In this document: positions 51,792 through 60,350 of the stretch, one piece after another | Layout of the letters: each line of letters opens with the position of its first letter | How positions within the stretch are numbered: position 1 is the stretch's first letter | Assembly (NCBI GenBank): GCA_964431385.1 | Contig: CAYSJM010000001.1 | Span: 65,116 to 129,115, forward strand | Direction: 5' to 3' | Origin: UTCHB3 sp964431385 | Lineage (GTDB): Bacteria; Bacteroidota; Ignavibacteria; Ignavibacteriales; Ignavibacteriaceae | DNA length: 64,000 nucleotides | Position numbers and translations under genes: made by a program | Notes under the pieces: generated by a model | The model's input: only the letters and a program-made list of their open reading frames with translations | Database searches by the model: none | What the model was told of the DNA's origin: nothing

Positions 51792-52979
51792 ATGAGTCTT
51801 TATAAATCGATAGCATTGTTCTCTGATAACCCGAGATCAGTCGATATTTACCAGCAATTCGCCCGCGAAGGAAGTCACGACTTGCTCCATCTGGCAAAGA
51901 CCACTCAAAATCTGAGTGAACTTTCGTCAAAAAAATATGACCTGATAATTGTCGAGATATCTCAACCGTCTATGTCAGAAATTGAATTTATTGACGAAAT
52001 TAATTCTATCGGCGAAACTGCCCCAATAGTTGTGATTTCTTCCTATTTTTATGAAACAAGGGAAATCGTTTTTGGTGGTAAAATTGATTATTTCATCCAA
52101 AATCCACTAAGTGTAACCAAATTAAAAGATGCAGTAGCAATTTTCTTCAAAGATGAAGTGGTGCCGCAAAAACCAGCGGTTGCAGATAGTGGAGTGGATA
52201 AATTAATTCTGGCAAACAAAAGGCTCACTGTTTTGCTTGAATTGACCCGCTCTCTCACTTCAATTACGGATCTTGATGAACTACTTTCGCACACAATTAA
52301 GATGACTGCGGAAGTGCTTTCTGTTGAAAGAGCCACAGTTTTTATTTTCGATAAAGAGAAGTTTCAACTTTGGTCGAGAACCGGAATTGGACTTAGAGCG
52401 TCTGAAATTCGATTCCCCGCAAATCAAGGTATCGCAGGGGAGATTTTCTCTTCGGGTGAACCACTCATTATCACTGACCCATACTCTCATCCGGCTTTTA
52501 ATAAGGAATTTGATTTAAAATCAGGTTTCAGAACAAAAAATATTCTCGGTTACCCGCTCAAGAATATAAATGGTGAAGTTATCGGTGTTATTCAACTCTT
52601 AAACAAAAAAGCCGGCGACTTCGATCACGAAGATGAATCTTATCTCGGGGCACTCGCTTCGGGTGTTGGAATCGTTCTGGAAAATGCTCTTTTGCGAGAT
52701 CATCTGAAAACAAAATTTGAGGAAATGCAGGTCGCTTACAAAGAACTTGATATCGCACAGGATACAATATTGCGAGAAACCAAGTTCGCAACGATCTTTG
52801 AGTTAAGTGGGATAATTCGCGATGCTCTCAGCCAGAATGATCCCCTCGGCATTATCGCTCATCTAAAATCTGATTATTTATACGACTCAAAATTGATGAG
52901 AGCTCTCGATTTGGTTGAAGCATCAATCAAAAAAATAATCTATGATACCGAACAATTTGCAAAGAACAATGGCAACTAA
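51792..52979 (+). CDS. Degenerate receiver plus GAF signalling protein
   Basis: 395 aa, soluble. The first about 125 residues are receiver-like, but the phospho-acceptor Asp is Glu55 (DLIIVEISQPSMS), and the conserved Lys of the TKP motif is replaced by Asn (FIQNPLS). Both changes remove normal phosphorylation; Glu may mimic it. A GAF domain follows (about 145-290, VERATVFIFDKE, GIAGEIFSSGEPLII, ILGYPLKN, VIGVIQLLNKK). A C-terminal helical region (about 300-395) has no HisKA, HATPase or nucleotide cyclase motif. The next gene, msrA, overlaps the end by 11 nt. The output may be protein-protein; no function is known. Confidence 0.88.
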   Translation: MSLYKSIALFSDNPRSVDIYQQFAREGSHDLLHLAKTTQNLSELSSKKYDLIIVEISQPSMSEIEFIDEINSIGETAPIVVISSYFYETREIVFGGKIDYFIQNPLSVTKLKDAVAIFFKDEVVPQKPAVADSGVDKLILANKRLTVLLELTRSLTSITDLDELLSHTIKMTAEVLSVERATVFIFDKEKFQLWSRTGIGLRASEIRFPANQGIAGEIFSSGEPLIITDPYSHPAFNKEFDLKSGFRTKNILGYPLKNINGEVIGVIQLLNKKAGDFDHEDESYLGALASGVGIVLENALLRDHLKTKFEEMQVAYKELDIAQDTILRETKFATIFELSGIIRDALSQNDPLGIIAHLKSDYLYDSKLMRALDLVEASIKKIIYDTEQFAKNNGN

Positions 52980-53616
52980 AGTTCTTGTTTTATTCGTCCT
53001 GATGCTTCTTCCTGCAACAGGTTGTATGAGGGCGGACGAGCAAGCACGAACAATTTATGGAGATAATATGTCTTTCGATAATTCTAAACTGGATTCTGCC
53101 ATTTTTGGAGCTGGATGCTTTTGGTGCGTTGAAGCAGTTTTTCAGCGTTTAAAAGGTGTTGAGAGAGTGATTTCAGGTTATTCAGGTGGTAGTGTGAAAA
53201 ACCCCACCTACAAACAGGTTTGTGAAGGTAACACCGGGCATGCGGAAGTTTGTAAAATTTATTACGACCCCACTGTGCTAACATATACAGAATTGTTGGA
53301 AGTATTCTGGAAAACTCACGACCCAACAACTCTGAACCGTCAGGGAAATGATGTTGGTACCCAGTATCGTTCGGTAATTTTTTACAATAATGACGAACAA
53401 AAGGAACTTGCTCAACACTTCAAAAATAAACTCGATTCTTCGGGTATATTTAGTGATAAAATAGTTACTGAAATTTCACCTGCGGGCGAATTTTTTGTTG
53501 CCGAAGATTATCATCAAAATTATTTTGATGAGAACGGGAACCAACCATATTGTTCTTTTGTAATAAAGCCGAAAATCGAAAAATTTAATAAGATATTTAA
53601 AGATAAAATCAAATAA
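52969..53616 (+). CDS. msrA: Peptide methionine sulfoxide reductase, lipoprotein form
   Basis: 215 aa from the ATG at 52969; an in-frame start at 52942 would add nine residues ahead of the signal sequence. Residues 1-19 form a lipoprotein signal with LLPATGC (Cys19 lipidated). The MsrA domain has catalytic Cys50 in GAGCFWC, GYSGGSVKNPTY, GHAEVCKIYYDP, GNDVGTQYRS and a C-terminal Cys (QPYCSFV) for resolution. It reduces the S epimer of methionine sulfoxide. Membrane attachment suggests repair of envelope proteins. It overlaps the GAF gene by 11 nt, so the pair is likely cotranscribed. Confidence 0.95.
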   Translation: MATKVLVLFVLMLLPATGCMRADEQARTIYGDNMSFDNSKLDSAIFGAGCFWCVEAVFQRLKGVERVISGYSGGSVKNPTYKQVCEGNTGHAEVCKIYYDPTVLTYTELLEVFWKTHDPTTLNRQGNDVGTQYRSVIFYNNDEQKELAQHFKNKLDSSGIFSDKIVTEISPAGEFFVAEDYHQNYFDENGNQPYCSFVIKPKIEKFNKIFKDKIK

Positions 53617-53644
53617 TCATCAATTAACAAAATTTGGAGTTCTA

Positions 53645-54397
53645 ATGAAATCTCATGAAATTGATTACACGATAATTGGCGACGATCTGCAAATGGTCGA
53701 AGTCGAACTCGATCCTGGCGAAACAGTTATCGCTGAAGCCGGTGCCATGTGTTACATGGAGAGTGGTATTGAATTTGAAGCAAAAATGGGAGACGGTAGC
53801 CAGGCTGATACCGGATTTTTTGGGAAACTTGTTTCCGCAGGAAAAAGGGCTCTCGCCGGTGAATCTATTTTTATGACTCATTTCACCAATCGTGGAAATG
53901 GTAAAAAAAGACTCGCTTTTGCCTCTTCAGTTCCGGGAAAAATTATTCCTGTTGACCTTACAGAATTTGGCGGAAGATTGTTCTGCCAGAGTGATGCGTT
54001 TCTCGCTGCCGCCCTTGGCACAAAGATAAGTATAGCTTTTACTAAAAAACTTGGTGCAGGCTTTTTTGGCGGAGAAGGTTTTATTCTACAAAAACTCGAA
54101 GGTGACGGAAAAGCTTTTATAAACTGTGGTGGAAGCATCATCAGAAAAGATTTAAAGAATGATACCCTTAGAGTTGATACAGGTTGTATTGTGGCTTTTA
54201 CCGAAGGCATCGACTATGATATCCAGAAAGCCGGAAGCTTAAAAACAATGTTCCTCGGTGGTGAAGGATTATTCCTTGCTACACTTAGCGGTACCGGTTC
54301 AGTCTATCTTCAGAGCCTTCCATTCTCAAGACTCGCCGATAAAATCATCGCGAGAGTTCCAAAGCCATCAACAACCACATTCAGCAGTTCAGATTAA
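53645..54397 (+). CDS. AIM24 / TIGR00266-family protein
   Basis: 250 aa, with GGAG 7 nt before the ATG. It has the family beta-solenoid pattern: ETVIAEAGAMCYMESGIEFE, the Gly-rich FFGKLVSAGKRALAGESIF, GKIIPVDLTEFGG, GGEGFILQKLEGDGKAFI and GGEGLFLATLSGTGSVYLQS. There is no signal peptide or membrane helix. The family is widespread and linked to mitochondrial Aim24 and bacterial YdjM-like proteins, but its biochemical role is not established. It lies 28 nt after msrA and ends the rightward operon, with a terminator following. Confidence 0.92.
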   Translation: MKSHEIDYTIIGDDLQMVEVELDPGETVIAEAGAMCYMESGIEFEAKMGDGSQADTGFFGKLVSAGKRALAGESIFMTHFTNRGNGKKRLAFASSVPGKIIPVDLTEFGGRLFCQSDAFLAAALGTKISIAFTKKLGAGFFGGEGFILQKLEGDGKAFINCGGSIIRKDLKNDTLRVDTGCIVAFTEGIDYDIQKAGSLKTMFLGGEGLFLATLSGTGSVYLQSLPFSRLADKIIARVPKPSTTTFSSSD

Positions 54398-54420
54398 TTG
54401 CATAATTTTATGTGAAGAAG

Positions 54421-54451
54421 AAAAGGGCGGTCGAGTGATCGCCTTTTTTTT
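54421..54451 (+). terminator. Intrinsic terminator of the GAF-msrA-AIM24 operon
   Basis: A 7-bp stem GGCGGTC / GATCGCC with one G-U pair and loop GAGT, extended by A/T pairs, ends in T7. It lies 24 nt after the stop and 12 nt before the tRNA-Arg 3' end. Confidence 0.85.
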
Positions 54452-54462
54452 GGCAGGTAGTG

Positions 54463-54534
54463 TACCCCCGGCAAGAATCGAACTTGCGCACATGGCTCCG
54501 GAAACCAATGCTCTATCCACTGAGCTACGGGGGC
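54463..54534 (-). tRNA. tRNA-Arg (anticodon CCG)
   Basis: 72 nt. Acceptor GCCCCCG / CGGGGGT, D stem GCTC/GAGC, anticodon stem TTGGT/GCCAT with loop TTCCGGA, anticodon CCG at 54499-54501, and T arm GCAAG TTCGATT CTTGC. The stem has a T27-T43 mismatch, otherwise all pairs hold. CCA is not encoded. It reads CGG codons. Confidence 0.94.
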
Positions 54535-54580
54535 AATAAAATATGGAGTGCAAATTTAGCAATTTTAGCTGTATTTACCT

Positions 54581-54607
54581 AAAAAAAGCCCCGGCAAAAC
54601 CGGGGCT
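54581..54607 (-). terminator. Terminator of the ExbB-ExbD-ExbD-TonB operon
   Basis: A perfect 8-bp stem AGCCCCGG / CCGGGGCT with loop CAAAA, followed in the leftward transcript by U7. It ends the operon 37 nt beyond the TonB stop at 54644. Confidence 0.9.
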
Positions 54608-54643
54608 CTTTAATAATTCAATCAGAATTTGCGGTTCTGAAAA

Positions 54644-55486
54644 CTATTGCAACTGGAATCTGATAGGAACGGTAACCATAACATTTACAGGTTGACCATT
54701 CTGTTTACCGGGGTTCCAACGGGGCATCATCATGACTACGCGAAGGGCTTCTTCATCGCAACCACCACCGATACCTCTTGCAACTCTTGGAGAAGAAATC
54801 TGACCGGTTTTTGATACTGTAAAGGTAACAATAACCTGACCCTCGACGCCGGCTCTCTTGGCAATTTCAGGATATGCAATATTCTGACCAAGAAAAGCAT
54901 AGAGTGCTCCGTCTCCACCAGGGAACGATGGCATCTCTTCAGCAAATGTAAAAACTTCCTCTTTCGTGTCTTTCTTTACATCTTCTTTTACAACATCGGG
55001 CTTTTTGTCATCGAGACCATCGGTAAATTCCACATCAGCATCTCCACGGATATCGCCGTTACCATCAACACCCTGACGGGTAACAGTACCGACATTTTTA
55101 TCCTTAAGTTCTTCAACTGTAGGAGGAGCTTCTTCTTTTACCTGATCATCCGGTTTTATAACAGGAGGAGTAAATTTGACAGAGGCTCTTTCTGGAGCTT
55201 TTTTCTCTTGCTCTTTGAAGACAGTCTCTCTCTTCTCTTTTTCCTTCTGCTTCTTCATGTTTTGAAGTTGAGCCTTCACATCCATCGTCACTGACTTCTG
55301 GTCGCTTGCAGTTCCTTTCTCAATGGCATTGATAATCATAGGCATCGAGATCGCCGTGCTAAAAAACAGAGCAGTAATAATGAGAGCTATGGTAACGAAC
55401 TTGCCGTATAGTTTGCGAAAAACATAGGCACCGTATTCCTTGTTTTTCAGTGCAAACACTATATCAGTTAAATCAATTTTTGACAT
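54644..55486 (-). CDS. Energy transducer TonB
   Basis: 280 aa. A cytoplasmic lead (1-28, FALKNKEYGAYVFRKLYG) precedes a single membrane helix (about 29-52, FVTIALIITALFFSTAIS). A charged rod (about 60-185) rich in Lys/Glu/Pro follows (KEQEKKAPERASV, APPTVEELK). The TonB C-terminal domain fills about 195-280 (YPEIAKRAGVEGQVIVTFTV, GGCDEEALRVV, VTVPIRFQLQ). It carries inner-membrane proton-motive energy to outer-membrane receptors such as that at 21485. Last gene of the ExbB-ExbD-ExbD-TonB operon, 9 nt after the second ExbD. Confidence 0.94.
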   Translation of the reverse strand: MSKIDLTDIVFALKNKEYGAYVFRKLYGKFVTIALIITALFFSTAISMPMIINAIEKGTASDQKSVTMDVKAQLQNMKKQKEKEKRETVFKEQEKKAPERASVKFTPPVIKPDDQVKEEAPPTVEELKDKNVGTVTRQGVDGNGDIRGDADVEFTDGLDDKKPDVVKEDVKKDTKEEVFTFAEEMPSFPGGDGALYAFLGQNIAYPEIAKRAGVEGQVIVTFTVSKTGQISSPRVARGIGGGCDEEALRVVMMMPRWNPGKQNGQPVNVMVTVPIRFQLQ

Positions 55487-55495
55487 TTCACACTC

Positions 55496-56077
55496 TCACT
55501 TTTTACGGTTATTGTAAATACTCAAGTCAGACTCCGCAACGTCAACTATGGCGTATTTCTTCACTTCAGTAAAATTCATCATATCCAGCACATCAACCAG
55601 GTTTTGATATGATGATTGATCAAAAGGCTTGATAACTACAAAGAGGTTTTCCTTCTTTGTTTTAGCGTCACCATCATCTTGAAGCTCTTGTTGTTTTTTG
55701 ATAATATCAGCTCTCAATTTTTCATAAGCAGCTTTGTTCTTAGGTTCAAACTGCGGAATAGAAACTGTTTTAGCTGTATCAAGACCAAAATAATAAAGAA
55801 GTGTGTCTTTACCACCAATTAAGATGGTCATCGCTTCACTCTGCCTTAGCTCGGTCTGGTTAATTTTCTGTTCTTCCTGTTGTTCTTTGTCTTTAACAGG
55901 CATCACAATATCCATTACTTGCGGCTTGCTGAAGGTTGTGGTAAGCATAAAGAAAGTTACAAGTAAGAAAGCGAGATCCACCATAGGTGTTAAGTCTATA
56001 CGCGTAGACGCTTTCTTGGGTCCTTTCTTTTTACCCTTACCGTGTCCCCCCTTCGCCGAGGTATCCAGTTCAGCCAT
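55496..56077 (-). CDS. exbD: Biopolymer transporter ExbD (second copy)
   Basis: 193 aa. A basic lead of about 25 residues (GKGKKKGPKKASTRI) is followed by one helix (about 25-48, LTPMVDLAFLLVTFFMLTTTF) with the conserved protonatable Asp (M-V-D). The periplasmic region is longer than in E. coli ExbD, rich in Glu/Gln/Lys (KDKEQQEEQKINQTEL), and ends in a folded DVLDMMNFTEVKKYAIVD-type strand. It forms the stator with ExbB. It lies 16 nt after the first ExbD. Confidence 0.93.
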   Translation of the reverse strand: MAELDTSAKGGHGKGKKKGPKKASTRIDLTPMVDLAFLLVTFFMLTTTFSKPQVMDIVMPVKDKEQQEEQKINQTELRQSEAMTILIGGKDTLLYYFGLDTAKTVSIPQFEPKNKAAYEKLRADIIKKQQELQDDGDAKTKKENLFVVIKPFDQSSYQNLVDVLDMMNFTEVKKYAIVDVAESDLSIYNNRKK

Positions 56078-56093
56078 TTTTCAATATCCTTTT

Positions 56094-56723
56094 CTAATTC
56101 TTAGCTTTAAGCTCTGTTACAAACTTGAACTTGTTAAGGTTTTCCTGTTGAAGAATCGCAATGATCCTTTTAATGATAGGATAACCCGCTTTCTTATGTC
56201 CTTTTATAGCAACGCTGGGTACTTTTTTAGTAGTGACACCTTGCATGATATACCAGGCATCTAAACTGTTTGTAACCCATTTACCGAGCTCGTTGTTAGC
56301 TGTGTCGATCGGGATACCACCCATGAACTCCTTATCTTTACGCTGGAAAGATTCTGCATTCAGCAATTTCTTAAAATTGCTCAGCGGAGTACCAAAACTC
56401 CCTATCTTTCCAAAAGCGTTAATCTCTTCATTTGTTAACCCAAGTTCATAAGCATCGTTCATAGCAGCCATTACAGTTTTTTTCAAAACTTCATGATTGT
56501 AAATTCCGAAGTATGTTCTACCCGCAGAATCAATGGTAATTGTAAAAACATCCACATCGGGCAATTTCGTTTTAGAGATCGACCCCGGAGTCTGCACAGT
56601 TACCGCCTCATCGGGCTTGAACTGGGTTGTCAAAATAAAAAATGTAAGAAGCAAGAATGACACATCACACATTGCCGTCATGTCAACCAGCGTGCTCTTA
56701 CGAGGTATTTTTACCTTTGGCAT
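56094..56723 (-). CDS. exbD: Biopolymer transporter ExbD (first copy)
   Basis: 209 aa, larger than usual (about 140). The helix VDMTAMCDVSFLLLTFFILT (about 12-31) holds the essential Asp. The periplasmic part (45-209) has an insert of about 60 residues (about 85-145, ELGLTNEEINAFGKI...) not found in typical ExbD, and ends with AIKGHKKAGYPIIKRIIAIL, the standard ExbD C-terminal fold. It is one of two ExbD genes, and they are only distantly related, so they probably form a heteromeric stator. Confidence 0.92.
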   Translation of the reverse strand: MPKVKIPRKSTLVDMTAMCDVSFLLLTFFILTTQFKPDEAVTVQTPGSISKTKLPDVDVFTITIDSAGRTYFGIYNHEVLKKTVMAAMNDAYELGLTNEEINAFGKIGSFGTPLSNFKKLLNAESFQRKDKEFMGGIPIDTANNELGKWVTNSLDAWYIMQGVTTKKVPSVAIKGHKKAGYPIIKRIIAILQQENLNKFKFVTELKAKN

Positions 56724-56739
56724 TTTTTAACTCACATTT

Positions 56740-57552
56740 TTATTTATTTTTTGCAATGAACTGCTGTGTAATAGCTACGCCGGCTTCGTCGATGCTATAG
56801 GTCATTTTATCTATTTTTGTTGTGAAATAGTTATAGAACACGATAGCGAAAGCAGAAGAACCGATACCAAAAGCTGTGTTAATAAGTGCCTCAGAAATAC
56901 CAGTTGCGAGAGCTGAAGCATCCGGTGCACCTGCGTTAGCGAGAGCAGCGAACGCTCTAATCATACCCAATACAGTTCCTAACAGACCAACGAGGGTCGA
57001 AAGGTTTGCAAGAGTTGAAAGAATAACGAGATTTTGTTCAAGAACAGGAAGCTCAAGCGAAGTTGCTTCTTCAAATTCCTGTTTAATGGCAACAACTTTC
57101 TGATCTTTGGTAAGACCCGGTTCATTAGCCATTTCTTTGTATTTAAGAAGACCGGCTTTAACTACATTAGCCACGGAACCTCTTTGTTTGTCGCATTCAT
57201 TGATTGCTACTTCAAGATCAGAATCTTTACCTGAAAGAAGTGAATAGACTTTAGCAATAAAATTTGCTACATTTCCTTTTCCTCTTGCTTTACGGATAAC
57301 GATGAATCTCTCAACTGCAAATGTCCACACTGAAAGGAACATTGTCATGAGGATTGGTACGATGAATCCGCCTTTGTAAACCATTCCGAGATAGTTTCCA
57401 ACTTTAGGATCCTTTGATGGATCGTTGCCCTGGAAATTTTCCGGGTTACCCATTACGAACATGTAAATCAAAACTGCAATTACAAAAAGCACAGGAATGG
57501 CAACAGCCGCAAATCCTGAAAAGAATGCTTTTAGAGGTGATTGTTTACTCAC
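56740..57552 (-). CDS. exbB: MotA/TolQ/ExbB proton channel protein
   Basis: 270 aa with three helices: about 15-32 (AAVAIPVLFVIAVLIYMF), 55-75 (IVPILMTMFLSVWTFAVERF), and a long pair around 180-215 (LSTLANLSTLVGLLGTVLGMIRAFAAL) and about 225-250 (GISEALINTAFGIGSSAFAIVFYNYF). TM3 carries the conserved GLLGTVxGM motif. It forms the pentameric channel that powers TonB. First gene of the operon; its promoter lies in the 327-nt gap before the WD40 gene. Confidence 0.94.
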   Translation of the reverse strand: MSKQSPLKAFFSGFAAVAIPVLFVIAVLIYMFVMGNPENFQGNDPSKDPKVGNYLGMVYKGGFIVPILMTMFLSVWTFAVERFIVIRKARGKGNVANFIAKVYSLLSGKDSDLEVAINECDKQRGSVANVVKAGLLKYKEMANEPGLTKDQKVVAIKQEFEEATSLELPVLEQNLVILSTLANLSTLVGLLGTVLGMIRAFAALANAGAPDASALATGISEALINTAFGIGSSAFAIVFYNYFTTKIDKMTYSIDEAGVAITQQFIAKNK

Positions 57553-57879
57553 AGTTAACTCCTATATCTGGTTAATTATACTTGTTGAATTCTTAAATTG
57601 TTTCGAATAAAAATGTTTCATTCATACAGGTATAAAATTAACGATTTTTACGGTAACGAAAAAAACATTTATTCGTTTATTTGATTTTTATTAAACTTTT
57701 TTTTTTGTATCTTACTTTATCGATAAACGGTTCTCTGACAGGATGAAATGAAGATTTTTAATCATTTTTCTAAAATTAGAACTAAAAAAAGATAAAAGTG
57801 ACAAGGATCAAATTAAATTACACATCTAATCTTAAATTAGTGTGTTACTTTCAGGATTTTATTTTTTTATAACCGTAAT
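57553..57879. other. Intergenic region, 327 bp, divergent promoters
   Basis: Between exbB (leftward) and the WD40 gene (rightward). Very AT-rich, with T-runs and an imperfect inverted repeat around 57820-57845 (ACACATCTAAT and ATTAGTGTGT). I cannot assign promoters with confidence and see no ORF or RNA. Confidence 0.5.
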
Positions 57880-59907
57880 ATGAAAAAAAACTACAAAATA
57901 TTATTAATTGTGCTCATGACTTTTGTCTCAATTTTTGCACAAAAGGGATATATCCTTCCACAACTTGGTCACGCCGGCACTATAACGGGGCTATCATTTT
58001 CTGCAGATGGCAACTTTCTTTTCTCCTCCTCTGAAGACAACACAATAATACTTTGGGATGCTACAACTTTAGCTCAGCTAAATATTTTTGGAGGTCACGA
58101 CAAAGCGGTTTTATCTATCAATATCGCTGATGACACAAAAAAAATGGTGAGCCGATCTGAAGATAATACATTCTCGGTCTGGAACTGGCTCTCGGGTGAG
58201 CAGCTATTTACAGGAATGATACCGGGAGGCTACAATTCAGCTACATTTCTTGACAAGTCGGAAAGTGTAGTCCTGTTTATTACACCGGAATCCAAACTTT
58301 TTACTTGTGATATCGAAAATAATGAGTCGCCGGTGGAGCGAGGTGAATTGCCGATTTCCAATATTAGTGCCATCTCTTTCGATAAGTTGTCTGAAATTTT
58401 TGCTGTCTCTGATCCCTCAGGTGAGGTCTTTCTGGTGAATGGCGAAGACTTAACGATTATGGGTAAGCTCTTCCAAAGCTCAAAAAACAATTTTCACGAA
58501 CTGATTTTTTCACCTGACGGGAAATATCTCGCCGGAATCACTGATAATTCTGTAATCTATGTTTGGAATGTAAGTAATAAATCGATTGTTTTTAGCACCA
58601 CAGGTGAATCAGGCATCCCCCCGAGAGTTGCATTTTTTAATAATTCCAATTATTTTGTCTATTTCCTTAGCGATATCAAAATTGCAGGATACGATCTCGT
58701 GAACAAAACGGAAATTTTTTCTCACAAGCCTATTGGTGACATAACAGCCCTTGCCATATCAGGTGATGATAAAAAACTTGCAGTGGCGTATTTTGACAAA
58801 TCGATAGTTCAGTTTGATGTTCCTGCACAAAAAGTGATTAACTCACACGAACCCATTGTTGAAAAAGTGACAAAAATGAGGTTTAGTGCCGATAATAATA
58901 TTCTTGTAATGGCGACCAATAATTCATCATTCCACATCTGGAATAAAAACAGCGTAGAACCAAGGAAATATCTCCAAACCTGGGATGGAATAATTTCTGC
59001 GGTTGATCTCTCACCATCAGGATCTTATTTCGCCTACGGAACACTCGATGAGACAATTAAAATTTATAATACATCCGATGCAACCGAATACAAGACCATT
59101 TCCGGAAAGCCGGGTACATTCATTAATGTGCTCAAATGGAGTAAGAACGACAAATTTCTCGCAGCCGAATCGGAAAATCATTCCATCCGCCTCTGGGAAA
59201 TTGTAAATGGAACAAATTATAAAACATTTACCGGACCTGAAAAATCGCTCGGAACCATTTCGATGAGCGACGATAGCAGATTTGTAGCCGCCGCCGGTCT
59301 TGAGGGAATAATCTTTCTGTGGGATATCCCATCTCAGAATCTTATGAAAAAATTTGGAAACTTTGATTCCCCCGTCACCGGTATAAATTTTGTAAATAAA
59401 GGGAAAGACCTGATTGTGACTCCACTAAATGGAGGTACCAAATTATTCAACACAGAAAACTTTACGGAAAAAACCGAGGGAAAGGTTTCACAATTTGCGA
59501 ATAGTGTGGTTGCTTTTTCTCAATCAGGTGAGTTTTCCGCATCAGGAAGCGACAATTCAAACTTTTTCACCATCAATAAACTTTCTGACACACTTTCACC
59601 CAAAATGTTGGATATTGCCTTTGGAACGATAGATGCATTGGAATTTTCAGGTAATTCAAGGTTATTGTTGGCATCTTCATCCGATAGAGGGGTTTATTTA
59701 ATTGATGTCGCAACCGGAAACCATATCGGATCACTCTACTTTTTTGGATCAGGTGACTGGGCATTCATCTCTGCAAATGGTGAATTTGAGGCATCTGAAG
59801 GCGGGCTTGACTTTCTTAAATTTATTGAAAATAATCAAGCTATCCCTGTTGACAAAGGAAGTAAATTTAATTTTAAAGAGGGTTTACTGAATTCGATTCT
59901 TTTCTAA
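57880..59907 (+). CDS. Secreted WD40-repeat protein
   Basis: 675 aa with signal peptide 1-20. It contains about 12-14 WD40 repeats, enough for two propellers: GHAGTITGLSFSADGNFLFS, SSEDNTIILWD, then NFHELIFSPDGKYLAG, VYVWN-like IYVWNVSN, ISAVDLSPSGSYFAYG and SRFVAAAGLEGIIFLWD. The end has DWAFISANGEFEASEGGLDF, the Trp...Gly...Ser..G motif that closes WD40 arrays in caspase-linked proteins, but no caspase domain is present. It is presumably periplasmic or outer-membrane. Monocistronic, 100 nt before the next small gene. Function unknown. Confidence 0.9.
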   Translation: MKKNYKILLIVLMTFVSIFAQKGYILPQLGHAGTITGLSFSADGNFLFSSSEDNTIILWDATTLAQLNIFGGHDKAVLSINIADDTKKMVSRSEDNTFSVWNWLSGEQLFTGMIPGGYNSATFLDKSESVVLFITPESKLFTCDIENNESPVERGELPISNISAISFDKLSEIFAVSDPSGEVFLVNGEDLTIMGKLFQSSKNNFHELIFSPDGKYLAGITDNSVIYVWNVSNKSIVFSTTGESGIPPRVAFFNNSNYFVYFLSDIKIAGYDLVNKTEIFSHKPIGDITALAISGDDKKLAVAYFDKSIVQFDVPAQKVINSHEPIVEKVTKMRFSADNNILVMATNNSSFHIWNKNSVEPRKYLQTWDGIISAVDLSPSGSYFAYGTLDETIKIYNTSDATEYKTISGKPGTFINVLKWSKNDKFLAAESENHSIRLWEIVNGTNYKTFTGPEKSLGTISMSDDSRFVAAAGLEGIIFLWDIPSQNLMKKFGNFDSPVTGINFVNKGKDLIVTPLNGGTKLFNTENFTEKTEGKVSQFANSVVAFSQSGEFSASGSDNSNFFTINKLSDTLSPKMLDIAFGTIDALEFSGNSRLLLASSSDRGVYLIDVATGNHIGSLYFFGSGDWAFISANGEFEASEGGLDFLKFIENNQAIPVDKGSKFNFKEGLLNSILF

Positions 59908-60007
59908 TTAATTTCTCACCTATTGACTTGATCAATATAATTTTGTAAATTGTTTTTCGAATCATCAAAATTTCCATTTTCATCAAGTGTGCTCTGGAGT
60001 CTGAAGC

Positions 60008-60259
60008 ATGGACCAGCTTTCATCAGGGCTAAGTTTGCTCTTAGTCATCGTTTTCGCAACCGGTTTGCTTATAATATTGTTTGTTGTTTTGTACCAACAA
60101 TTAGGCAAAAGCAAGGTTGATCACTCGGTAGAACAATCGTCTGCCGGAGTTGTATTGGAAGACCCGGAAGTAATCGAACGAAAAATATTTCTAGATCACA
60201 AAATAGAACCTGTACTTCCAAAAACGAAAAAAGATAATCACGAAATTAAATTTCGATAG
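60008..60259 (+). CDS. Small single-helix membrane protein
   Basis: 83 aa. One hydrophobic segment (about 7-30, GLSLLLVIVFATGLLIILFVVLYQQ) and then a charged cytoplasmic or periplasmic tail of about 50 residues with acidic and Lys-rich parts. No family recognised and no lipobox. It lies 100 nt after the WD40 gene and has its own terminator. A GAGTCTGAAGC stretch ahead of the ATG is a weak ribosome site. Confidence 0.6.
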   Translation: MDQLSSGLSLLLVIVFATGLLIILFVVLYQQLGKSKVDHSVEQSSAGVVLEDPEVIERKIFLDHKIEPVLPKTKKDNHEIKFR

Positions 60260-60276
60260 ATAAATTACGATTTTTG

Positions 60277-60307
60277 AAGCCCCGACTCCTCGGGGCTTTG
60301 CTTTTTT
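60277..60307 (+). terminator. Intrinsic terminator after the small membrane gene
   Basis: A 9-bp perfect stem AAGCCCCGA / TCGGGGCTT with loop CTCC, followed by TGC and T6. Confidence 0.9.
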
Positions 60308-60350
60308 AAATAATTTTTACTTTATTGAGTTTGATTTTCAGGATAATATT

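Noticed and set aside
54258..54539. Rightward frame of 93 codons at the end of the AIM24 gene
   Set aside because: It overlaps the AIM24 gene, then crosses its terminator and the tRNA-Arg gene, so it is not coding.
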